A stretch of 64,000 nucleotides of DNA from Acidobacteriota bacterium (lineage in GTDB: Bacteria > Acidobacteriota > Vicinamibacteria > Vicinamibacterales > SCN-69-37). The translations under genes were made by a program, and so were the position numbers. Where the stretch lies: contig JADYYY010000010.1 of NCBI GenBank assembly GCA_020853395.1, positions 62,001-126,000 on the forward strand, written 5' to 3'. Within the stretch, counting starts at the first letter, position 1. Each line of letters starts with the position of its first letter. The notes below the pieces were generated by a model. That model had not been told where the DNA came from, ran no database searches, and worked only from the letters and a program-made list of their open reading frames with translations. Below, one piece after another: positions 25,830 to 32,620 of this stretch.

Positions 25830-25836
25830 GCGACCT

Positions 25837-25864
25837 ATTATACTAGTTCATTAGTACAAGTCAA
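25837..25864 (-). promoter_or_regulatory. Strong sigma-70 type promoter with embedded inverted-repeat operator
   Basis: On the minus strand TTGACT (25864-25859), a 16-base spacer and TATAAT (25842-25837) make the best promoter match in the window. The spacer and the first bases of the -10 contain TACTA-N6-TAGTA (25841-25856), a perfect 5-base inverted repeat in a locally AT-rich patch, well placed for repression by the YtrA-type regulator encoded directly downstream. The GTG start follows the -10 by 7 bases. Confidence 0.75.
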
Positions 25865-25909
25865 CAGCGCGAGGCGTGTGAGGCTTTCGAGGGCTTGCTG
25901 GCTCCGCGC

Positions 25910-26878
25910 CTACACCCACCGCCGATGCACGACCAGGAAACCGGCACCGACGACGAAGATGCTGATCGGCAACGCCTGCGGCCAAGGGCCGAGATGCCCG
26001 AGCAGCCAGTGCGCCGCGATGGCCGTGAGCAGCGCCAGCCCGAGGCACGCCAGGCCGGCGAACCAGAGGCCGCGCCGGACTTCCGCGCGCTCGGCGACGA
26101 CCGCATCTCTGGCCTTCGTCGCATACTGCAGCCGGATGATCCAGAGCACGCCTGCGCCGATCACCAGGATGAAGAGCCCACCGGAGATGAACGCGGGCGC
26201 GAGGTTCCGCGCCTGCACCTGATGGCGCTGCCATGCGGGCTCCGGCACGGCGCCGCGCTGGATCTCGAACTGCGCCATCAGGGTCGCGCCTTCGCCTGGC
26301 GGCAGGCTGTCGCGCGCGGCGAACAGTCCCCGCGGACGCCGCTCGACCGTCCACCCCGCCTCGGCCACGCCGGACCCGTCGAGCGGCTCGATGCCGATTG
26401 GCAGCTCGAGCGTCCCCGTCACGTGCCCGATCGCTTCGCGCCGATCGGCGCGAACGATCGGCAGCGTCAGCAGGCCGCGCGGCCCCTCCAATCCGACACC
26501 GCCCTCGACTCGGTACCGAAGCGCGATCTCGCGCGCCACGGTGGACGGCCCGCGCGCCGTCACGCGGACGCCCAGCGCTTTGCCGGCCGACGCCGCGAAC
26601 TGCACATCGCCGGCTGCGGCAAGCGGCGCGCCGTCAATCGTCGCGGACATGAGCGACATCTCGTCGGCCCACGTGCCGTCGATGGCCCGCTCGAACACCG
26701 CACCCGCGACCGGGAATCGGGCCGTCGCGGTCTCGACGACCTCGACACCGCCATCGGCAGTGACGCCGACGTGCACGTCGAGCCGCTCGAGGAGCGCCGC
26801 GGGCGCGGGGCGGCACGCGACGGCACCCAGCGCGGCGAGCATCGCCGCGCGGCCCACGCAACCAAGCTGGCGGATCAT
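25910..26878 (-). CDS. Membrane-anchored protein with DUF2207-like N-terminal ectodomain
   Basis: 322 residues. N-terminal signal or anchor (MLAALGAVACRPAPAAL; the Cys could be a lipobox). Residues about 30-230 form a predicted beta-rich exported domain with the pattern VDVHV-like, VVETATARFPV and FERAIDGTWADE, resembling DUF2207-type proteins, which carry such a domain before membrane helices. Two C-terminal transmembrane segments are clear (ISGGLFILVIGAGVLWII and GLACLGLALLTAIAAHWLL), plus a third near LPISIFVVGAGFLVV. ATG 26878 overlaps the rsgA stop as ATGA. The domain assignment is tentative and the role unknown. Confidence 0.6.
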   Translation of the reverse strand: MIRQLGCVGRAAMLAALGAVACRPAPAALLERLDVHVGVTADGGVEVVETATARFPVAGAVFERAIDGTWADEMSLMSATIDGAPLAAAGDVQFAASAGKALGVRVTARGPSTVAREIALRYRVEGGVGLEGPRGLLTLPIVRADRREAIGHVTGTLELPIGIEPLDGSGVAEAGWTVERRPRGLFAARDSLPPGEGATLMAQFEIQRGAVPEPAWQRHQVQARNLAPAFISGGLFILVIGAGVLWIIRLQYATKARDAVVAERAEVRRGLWFAGLACLGLALLTAIAAHWLLGHLGPWPQALPISIFVVGAGFLVVHRRWV

Positions 26879-27954
26879 CGGCCGGGCCGGCCGTCTTTCG
26901 GCGTGGTCGGACCGCGCGGCCGCGCTTTCACCTGACGTTCGGGCGTCTCCCGCGCGCGCTCTTCGCGGCGGCGCTCGATCTCGGTCTGCTCGGCCTGCAG
27001 CTTCAGGAAGTTGGCGTAGCGGTGTGCGTCGAGCGCGCCGGCTTCGACGGCCGCCTTGACGGCGCATCCCGGCTCACGGTCGTGCCGGCAGTCGCGGAAG
27101 CGGCACGACGCGGACAGCTCGGCCACGTCCTCGAACGCATCGGCGACGCCTTCCGGATCCCAGAGCTGCAACTCGCGCATGCCGGGCGTGTCGATGATCA
27201 GCCCGCCAGCCGCCCGCCGCACGAGCTGCCGGTGGACGCTCGTGTGGCGGCCGCGCGCGTCCCAGGTGCGGACGTCGCCGGTCGGCAGCATCTCGGCGCC
27301 GACGAGGCGGTTGACGAGCGACGACTTGCCGACGCCCGATGGCCCGAGGAGCGCCGCGGTCCGACCGTCGACCAGGTACGCCTCCAGCGCGTCCAGCCCG
27401 GCGCCTGTCCGAGCGCTGACCGTGCAGACTCGCACGTCACCGACGGTGCGACGCACGTCGTCGCGCAACGCGGCTGGATCGCCGGCGAGATCGGCTTTGT
27501 TGAGCACGATCACCGGCACGGCACCGCTGAGACGCGCCGCGACGAGGTACCGTTCGATCGCGCGCACGCTGAACCGCTCGTCGAGCGCGAAGACGACGAA
27601 GACGGTGTCGATGTTGGCGGCCACGATCTGCGCCTCCGTCGTGCGGCCGGCGCTCTTGCGCGCGAAGGCGCTCGTGCGCGGCAGCACGGCGCGGATCTGG
27701 CTGCGCGGTCCGGCCGGCTCGAGACGGAGCGCGACCCAGTCGCCGACGACCGGCAGGTGCGCGCGCGCCTGCGCCTCGTGTTTGAGCCGCCCGGCCGCCT
27801 CCGCCAGGACCTCGCCGTCCGCCGTCAGCACCCGGTAGACATGGTTGTGTTCGAGCGAAACCCGACCGGGCACGAGCTCCTCGCGCCGCCACGGCTCGAA
27901 CGCCTCGGCCCGCGCCGCCGTCCAGCCGAGCGGGCCCAGGGCGTCGTCAGCCAT
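26875..27954 (-). CDS. rsgA: Ribosome small subunit-dependent GTPase A
   Basis: 359 residues. Circularly permuted GTPase with OB-fold first (PVVGDWVALRLE), then G4 NKAD, SARTGAG (G5), G1 GPSGVGKSSLVN and G3 DTPGMREL in that order. The C-terminal zinc-binding domain has CRFRDCRHDREPGC. RsgA checks late 30S maturation at the decoding centre. The C-terminal tail is long, basic and Pro-rich (RRREERARETPER). Start ATG 27954 overlaps the end of hpt by 8 bases. Family identity is certain; the operon with hpt is positional inference. Confidence 0.95.
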   Translation of the reverse strand: MADDALGPLGWTAARAEAFEPWRREELVPGRVSLEHNHVYRVLTADGEVLAEAAGRLKHEAQARAHLPVVGDWVALRLEPAGPRSQIRAVLPRTSAFARKSAGRTTEAQIVAANIDTVFVVFALDERFSVRAIERYLVAARLSGAVPVIVLNKADLAGDPAALRDDVRRTVGDVRVCTVSARTGAGLDALEAYLVDGRTAALLGPSGVGKSSLVNRLVGAEMLPTGDVRTWDARGRHTSVHRQLVRRAAGGLIIDTPGMRELQLWDPEGVADAFEDVAELSASCRFRDCRHDREPGCAVKAAVEAGALDAHRYANFLKLQAEQTEIERRREERARETPERQVKARPRGPTTPKDGRPGR

Positions 27955-28456
27955 CGAGCACGGAGATGTCCGGGAGGTTCCGGAAGCGGCTGTCGAAGTC
28001 CATGCCGTAGCCGACGACGAAGCGGTCCGGGATGACGAAGCCGACGTAGTCGACGTGGACGTCCACTTCGCGGCGCGATCGTTTGTCGAGCAGACACGCC
28101 GTGCGCAACGATCGCGGCCCCCGCGCCCGCAGCGTCGCGAGCAGGAACGACAGCGTCCGCCCCGTGTCCACGATGTCTTCGACGATGACGACGTCGCGGT
28201 CCTCGATCGACTGGTCGAGGTCCTTCGTGATGCGGACTTCTCCCGACGATCGCTGCCCCGCGCCGTAGCTGGCGACCGCAAGGAAGTCACAGGTCACCGG
28301 CCCGTCGCACGCCCGCATCAGATCCGCGAGGAAGATGAACGCACCGTTCAGCACCGCCACGCAATGGACCGGACCGCCGATGTCGCGGCACATCGCCGAG
28401 GCGATGGCCGACACGCGATCAGCGATCGCCGCGCGGGAGATCAGCAGGTCGGGCAT
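27947..28456 (-). CDS. hpt: Hypoxanthine phosphoribosyltransferase
   Basis: 169 residues, normal for bacterial Hpt. It converts hypoxanthine (and often guanine) plus PRPP to the nucleotide in purine salvage. The PRPP-binding motif is VVIVEDIVDTGRTL, the flexible loop begins LAVASYGAGQRSSG, and the purine-binding region is YVGFVIPDRFVVGYGMDF. ATG 28456 has no Shine-Dalgarno: the bases directly upstream are a tandem repeat built of CGTCGTACC units. First gene of hpt-rsgA-membrane protein. Confidence 0.95.
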   Translation of the reverse strand: MPDLLISRAAIADRVSAIASAMCRDIGGPVHCVAVLNGAFIFLADLMRACDGPVTCDFLAVASYGAGQRSSGEVRITKDLDQSIEDRDVVIVEDIVDTGRTLSFLLATLRARGPRSLRTACLLDKRSRREVDVHVDYVGFVIPDRFVVGYGMDFDSRFRNLPDISVLDG

Positions 28457-28680
28457 ACGACGGGTACGACGGGTACGACTGGTACGTCGGGTACGACTGG
28501 TCCCAGGAACGAACTGACGCAGTCGTCTTCTTCGACGGGTACGACCGGTTCGTCGGGTACGACGGGTTCAAGGAACGAACTGACGCAGTCATCTTCTTTC
28601 GACAGGTACGACAGGTACGACCGGTACGACGGGTCCGAGGAACGAACTGACGCGGTCACCCTCTTTGGAATGGGCACAAC
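28457..28680 (+). repeat. Tandem repeat array A (66-67 base unit with internal 9-mers), next to hpt start
   Basis: Begins at the base next to the hpt start codon. Layout: five 9-mers of the form GGTACGACN, then a core GGAACGAACTGACGCAGTC at 28506-28524, TCTTCTTC, more 9-mers, a second exact core at 28572-28590, more 9-mers and a third core with one change at 28639-28657. Core-to-core spacing is 66 and 67 bases. The same repeat family occurs at 55892-56040 and, inverted, at 56117-56478. Frames are open on both strands because of composition; I do not call a gene. Between 28681 and 28829, before the tRNA, I see only a perfect 12-base palindrome TCTCTCGAGAGA at 28751-28762. Confidence 0.85.
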
Positions 28681-28829
28681 AGGTACGGACGGCGCTGCTG
28701 GATGACGGCGGCGGACGGTGGGTTCCACGGGGGAACTCATGGCGTCGCGCTCTCTCGAGAGAAGAAGATGGCCAGCGGCGCCCCTGTCGTGGACCCGTCG
28801 TCCTTGGTGTCCTGTCGAGCCAGAAAGGT

Positions 28830-28905
28830 TGGTGGGCGCTAGTGGACTCGAACCACTGACCCCCGCCGTGTGAAGGCGATGCTCTACCAACTGAGCCAAG
28901 CGCCC
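28830..28905 (-). tRNA. tRNA-Val (anticodon CAC)
   Basis: Full 76-base cloverleaf on the minus strand. Acceptor stem GGGCGCT pairs with AGCGCCC, D-stem GCTC/GAGC with loop AGTTGGTA, anticodon stem TCGCC/GGCGG with loop TTCACAC (anticodon CAC), a 5-base variable loop GGGTC, and T-stem AGTGG/CCACT with TTCGAGT. Discriminator A followed by an encoded CCA (28832-28830). Reads the GTG valine codon. Confidence 0.97.
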
Positions 28906-28960
28906 AACCGTTCGCGAAGCGGTCCCAGCTTATCGTAGTCGCCGCGTCTCGGCCAAGCCG

Positions 28961-29075
28961 TGGCGAAGCCACGGCGACCCATCACGAGGTGGCGAAGTCG
29001 CGGCCAGCCATCACGACGCGGCGAAGCCACGGTCAGCGATCACGGCGAGGCCAGCCATGGCGGCCAATCACGATG
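28961..29075. repeat. 29-base degenerate tandem repeat between tRNA-Val and DUF948 gene
   Basis: Three to four copies with a 29-base period: GGCGAA occurs at 28962, 28991 and 29020, and ATCACG at 28981, 29010, 29039 and 29067. Each unit contains a small hairpin GTGGC-GAA-GCCAC or a variant. Copies decay towards 29120, where the DUF948 stop codon lies. Units are adjacent without unique spacers, so this is a minisatellite and not CRISPR. Confidence 0.75.
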
Positions 29076-29119
29076 CCGCAACGCCGCGGCGGGCCGATGA
29101 AGACGAAGCGACGCCGCGG

Positions 29120-29542
29120 TCAGCCGACGAACAGCGTGTCTTCGTCGTCGTGCCGGCCGCGGCCGGCCGGCGCCGGCGTGCGGCGCAGCGCCGAGAGGAT
29201 CGCCTTGATGGCCATGACGACGGCCGCGCCCTGACGAATCGGGCCGCCCATGGCGGCGCGGAGGACCGTGGCGGCCTCGTCGACGCGGGCGGCCGTGGCC
29301 GCCATCGCCTGGTCGATGCGCTCGACCTGCAGCGTCGCGAGCGAGGCCGCCTTCGCCGCGTCGTCGGCGATGCGATTGACCTTGTCGAGCAGGGGCCGGA
29401 GCTCCTTGCGGGCATCCTCGATCGTCGCCGACATCCGGAGGACCAGCCGGATGCCCGCGGCGATCAGCGCGATCTGGATGATCGCCATGAGCGCGAGCGA
29501 CACCGCCATGACGCCCAGCCAGACCACCGCCCAGTCGGTCAC
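29120..29542 (-). CDS. DUF948-like membrane-anchored coiled-coil protein
   Basis: 140 residues. One N-terminal transmembrane helix (VWLGVMAVSLALMAIIQIAL) is followed by an amphipathic helical region (SATIEDARKELRPLLDKVNR and onwards) and a polar tail RGRHDDEDTLFVG, matching the DUF948 pattern. Such proteins usually occur beside YtxH proteins, as here: GTG 29542 overlaps the YtxH stop as GTGA. Function unknown; possibly envelope stress or membrane scaffolding. Terminal gene of the uvrB-mlaEFD cluster. Confidence 0.75.
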   Translation of the reverse strand: MTDWAVVWLGVMAVSLALMAIIQIALIAAGIRLVLRMSATIEDARKELRPLLDKVNRIADDAAKAASLATLQVERIDQAMAATAARVDEAATVLRAAMGGPIRQGAAVVMAIKAILSALRRTPAPAGRGRHDDEDTLFVG

Positions 29543-29808
29543 AGGCTCTCCTTCCGCACCTTCTCGTACGCCTCGCGGCCACGCTCGACGGCGGACGCGA
29601 TCGTGTCGCGCTGACGATCGAAGAACTCGCGCCCTTCCTCGGCCAGCGCCTCGGCTCGCTCCCGGCCTTCGCGGGCTTTCTCGGCGAGCTTCCGCCGCAG
29701 ATCCTCGCCGGCGGCCGGCGCGTACAGCAGCGCCACCGCTGCGCCGGCAATCGCGCCGAGGACGAACGAGACGAGCACCGTCCCTGCGGAACTTCCGTGG
29801 TTCGACAT
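29539..29808 (-). CDS. YtxH domain protein
   Basis: 89 residues. The N-terminal helix TVLVSFVLGAIAGAAVALLYAP is the YtxH signature, followed by a charged amphipathic helix (RRKLAEKAREGRERAEALAE). ATG 29808 was chosen over GTG 29814 because a GAGAGG lies just upstream at suitable spacing. Gas-vesicle-like or general stress protein family; precise role unknown. Coupled to the DUF948 gene by GTGA. Confidence 0.8.
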   Translation of the reverse strand: MSNHGSSAGTVLVSFVLGAIAGAAVALLYAPAAGEDLRRKLAEKAREGRERAEALAEEGREFFDRQRDTIASAVERGREAYEKVRKESL

Positions 29809-29835
29809 GGTCACCTCTCAGCGGCTCTCGTGCCG

Positions 29836-30876
29836 TCAGAAGATGCTGACGTTGACGCGCAGGTATTTCCGCGGATCCTTCTTGATCTCCCCGAGCAGAT
29901 CTCGCAACTCGGTGACCGCGCGGTTCATGTTCTCATAAAGGGCCCGGTCCTGCAGCAGTTGGCCGGCCGTGCCGCGCCCCGCGTTGAGGCCGTTGACGAC
30001 CTCGTCCACGCGGCCGGCCATGCTGTTGAGCCGGTCGTACAGTTGCTGGTCGGTGAGCAGCTTGCCGGCCGTCCCTTCGCCCCGAGTCAGCCTGCCGGTG
30101 ATCTGCTCGACGTTGGACGAGGCGGCCGACATCGACCGTCCCATCGCCTCGTCGTTCAGGAAACGGCCGAGCGCGCCCTGCCCGCTGTTGATGCGCGCGG
30201 TCATGGTCTGGACGTTGGCGAGCGAGGCGCGCAGCGTGTCGTGCACGGACGGGTCCTTCAGGAGCGCCCCGAGCGTCCCCCGCCCGCTGTTGAGCGTCCG
30301 CGTGAGGTCACCGGCCGAGGTGACGAACGCCTGCATCTCGTTGTACAGCGCATCGTCGGCCACGAGCTTGCCGAGCGTGCCGCGGCCCGCGCGCGCGTCG
30401 GCGAGCAGTTGGTTCAACTGCTCGAGGCTCGCCGACGCCGTGCTCGTCAGATCCGCCATCGATGCGGCCGACGCGCTCGCCTTCACGTACTCCCAGTCGT
30501 TCAGCGGCCGGCCGCCTGGCCGTCCTTTCAGATCGATGATGGGCTCGCCGAGCAGGCTGAGCGATCCGACGGCCGCCGTGGCCTCGGTCGTCACGAGCGG
30601 CCGCACTGCCTCGAGCAGCTCGAAGACCGCCTCGAGCTGCGTGCCGGCGAACTCCACGCTCGTCACGGTCCCCACCTCTTTGCCGTTGAGCCGGACCACG
30701 GCACCGGCCTTGAGGCCGGCGATGTCGGTGAACCGCGCCTTCAGGGGATAGCGGCTCTGCCAGAATCCTCCCTCACCGCCCACCTGGAAGATCAGGAAGC
30801 TGGTGAGCGCGAAGGCAACGACCCCGATGATGCCGACTTTCAACTGGGACCAGGCGATGGAACGTGTGCGTGGCAT
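29836..30876 (-). CDS. MlaD/MCE-domain phospholipid transport protein
   Basis: 346 residues. N-terminal anchor helix (KVGIIGVVAFALTSFLIFQV), MCE domain at about residues 40-110 (YPLKARFTDIAGLKAGAVVR, NGKEVGTVTSVEF), then a long helical region. That region holds five spaced copies of a GxGTxGxLLxDxxLY-like motif (RGTLGKLVADDALY, RGTLGALLKDP, QGALGRFLND, EGTAGKLLTDQQLY, RGTAGQLLQDRALY) about 38-40 residues apart. MCE proteins form rings that shuttle lipids between membranes with MlaE and MlaF, the two genes just upstream. A good AGTAGGA precedes ATG 30876. Confidence 0.88.
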   Translation of the reverse strand: MPRTRSIAWSQLKVGIIGVVAFALTSFLIFQVGGEGGFWQSRYPLKARFTDIAGLKAGAVVRLNGKEVGTVTSVEFAGTQLEAVFELLEAVRPLVTTEATAAVGSLSLLGEPIIDLKGRPGGRPLNDWEYVKASASAASMADLTSTASASLEQLNQLLADARAGRGTLGKLVADDALYNEMQAFVTSAGDLTRTLNSGRGTLGALLKDPSVHDTLRASLANVQTMTARINSGQGALGRFLNDEAMGRSMSAASSNVEQITGRLTRGEGTAGKLLTDQQLYDRLNSMAGRVDEVVNGLNAGRGTAGQLLQDRALYENMNRAVTELRDLLGEIKKDPRKYLRVNVSIF

Positions 30877-30992
30877 GTGCGCGTCCTACTCCCGGAACGT
30901 CCTCAACGTGATATGGGCGATGGCGCCGGCGCGTGCGCTCGCCCGGCGCGCTCCGGCGCGTTGGTCCCACATCATCGCCAGCGACCTTCCGT

Positions 30993-31841
30993 CTAGCTCA
31001 AGAACTCCCTCAGGTACGTGTCGGTCGTGGCCCGCAGCTCGCCGGCGGTTCCCTCGAACGCAATGCGGCCGTCGCGCAGCACGATGAACTCCGAGCGCTC
31101 GGCGTGGTCCGGCGCCACGGGCACGATCGCAATCGCGTCGCCGCGCCGAACGGCCTCGTGCGTCGCCACGAAGAACGCATCGCGCAACTGGTGCGTGACC
31201 ACGATCGAGCTGACGCCCTCGAGATCGCGGAGCTTGATGATCTCCTGGTCCACGGTGAGCGCCGTGATCGGATCGAGGCCGGTCGTCGCCTCGTCGTACA
31301 GCATGATCTGCGGCCGCGAGGTCATGGCGCGGGCGATCGCCACACGTCGCCGCTGGCCGCCCGACAGCTCCGACGGCATCCGGTCGGCGAACTCCGCGAG
31401 CCCGACGAAGCCCAGCACCTCCATGACGCGCGCGTCCACCTCGGCGAGCGGCTGATCGGTCTCCTCGTACAGCCGGTAGCCGACGTTCTCGCGCACGGTG
31501 AGCGAGTCGAAGAGGGCGCCCTCCTGAAAGACCATGCCGAGCCGCTGGCGCACGGCCATGAGGGCCGACTCGCTCAGCTCGTCCACGCGTTCGCCATGGA
31601 CGAAGATGCGCCCGGCGTCCGGCCGCAGCAGGCCCAGCAACAGCCGCAGAATCGTGGACTTCCCCGCCCCGCTCGCGCCGAGAATGACCTTCAGCCGGCC
31701 GGGCAGCAGCGTGAAGCTCACGTCGCGAAGGATCACCTTGTCGTCGAAGGCCAGCGTGACGCGATCGAACCGGACGGCCGGAATCGGCGCGTCGTCGGCT
31801 GCCGGTGCGGCCACGGCGGCGGCGCGAGGCGCGGACGTCAT
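30993..31841 (-). CDS. mlaF: Mla-type ABC transporter ATP-binding protein
   Basis: 282 residues. Walker A GASGAGKST, Q-loop MVFQEGALFDSLTV, signature LSGGQRRRVAIARA, Walker B IMLYDEATTGLD and switch His in VVTHQLRDAF. The FQEGALFDSLTVRENV segment is characteristic of MlaF. The C-terminus YLREFLS matches the MlaF tail. The first 20 residues are Ala/Pro-rich and probably disordered. Energises lipid transport with MlaE and the MCE protein; ATG 31841 overlaps the mlaE stop (TGATG). Confidence 0.92.
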   Translation of the reverse strand: MTSAPRAAAVAAPAADDAPIPAVRFDRVTLAFDDKVILRDVSFTLLPGRLKVILGASGAGKSTILRLLLGLLRPDAGRIFVHGERVDELSESALMAVRQRLGMVFQEGALFDSLTVRENVGYRLYEETDQPLAEVDARVMEVLGFVGLAEFADRMPSELSGGQRRRVAIARAMTSRPQIMLYDEATTGLDPITALTVDQEIIKLRDLEGVSSIVVTHQLRDAFFVATHEAVRRGDAIAIVPVAPDHAERSEFIVLRDGRIAFEGTAGELRATTDTYLREFLS

Positions 31842-32620
31842 CAGTACAGGACCGCCATGAGGAACTTCGTGATCAGGAAGTCGAGCACGAGCACGGCCAC
31901 CGACGCCGCGACCACCGCTTGCGTCGTCGCCCGGCCGACGCCCTGGGTGCCGCCGTGCGCGCGCAGGCCGAGGTAGCAGCCGATCGACACGAGCGCGAAC
32001 CCGAAGATCACGGGCTTGACCAGCCCCATCCAGATGTCGTCGAGGTACAGGCCCTCGTAGACGTTCGCCCAGTAGATGCTCGCCGCCACGCGAAGCTGCA
32101 TGACCGAGATGACCATCCCGCCGATCATCCCCACGGCATCGCTGACGACCGTGAGCACCGGCACCATCACGAGCCCGGCCACGACGCGCGGCACGACGAG
32201 CTTGCGGATCGGATCGGTGCCGAGCGACCGCAGCGCCGCGATCTGCTCGGTCACGACCATCGACCCGAGCTCCGCTGCGATGCCGGACCCGACGCGGCCC
32301 GTGACCATCAGGGCCGTCAGCACCGGGCCGAGCTCGCGCAGCATGGACGCGCTCACGAGCTGGCCGACGACCGACCGGGCGCCGAACCGGTCGAGCGTCA
32401 TCCCGGTCTGGAGCGCCAGGACCATGCCGGTGAACAAGCCCGTCAGGACGACGACGGTGAGCGAGCCGATCCCGATCGTGTCGAGCTGCTCGACGATGTC
32501 ACGCGCGTAGATCGGCCGCGTGACGAGCGCGCGGCCCACCTGCCCGACGAGCAGCAGGTACTCCTGCACCTCCAACACGGCACGCTTGAGCCAGCCGCCC
32601 GCCGTCGCCACGGGGCTCAC
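31841..32620 (-). CDS. mlaE: Mla-type ABC transporter permease
   Basis: 259 residues, MlaE/YrbE family permease with five to six helices. [26 protein letters not shown] is the family signature (seen as [15 protein letters not shown] then [13 protein letters not shown]), followed by [14 protein letters not shown], the coupling helix that meets MlaF. Start GTG 32620 overlaps the uvrB stop as GTGA. GTG 32611 three codons later is an alternative. Confidence 0.93.
   Translation of the reverse strand: MSPVATAGGWLKRAVLEVQEYLLLVGQVGRALVTRPIYARDIVEQLDTIGIGSLTVVVLTGLFTGMVLALQTGMTLDRFGARSVVGQLVSASMLRELGPVLTALMVTGRVGSGIAAELGSMVVTEQIAALRSLGTDPIRKLVVPRVVAGLVMVPVLTVVSDAVGMIGGMVISVMQLRVAASIYWANVYEGLYLDDIWMGLVKPVIFGFALVSIGCYLGLRAHGGTQGVGRATTQAVVAASVAVLVLDFLITKFLMAVLY

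Noticed and set aside
28681-28829. Small RNA around the palindrome TCTCTCGAGAGA
   Set aside because: Only a 12-base palindrome; no promoter, terminator or conserved structure could be supported.
27845-28899. Long open frames on both strands through repeat array A and the tRNA
   Set aside because: They arise from 9-base GC-rich units without stop codons, run antisense to hpt or through tRNA-Val, and have no start or ribosome site of their own.
28457-29075. CRISPR array
   Set aside because: Repeats are direct tandem units without unique spacers, the units are degenerate, and no cas gene is present.
30877-30992. Small gene between mlaF and the MCE gene
   Set aside because: Only 116 bases, no start with a good ribosome site except that of the MCE gene, and no conserved peptide.
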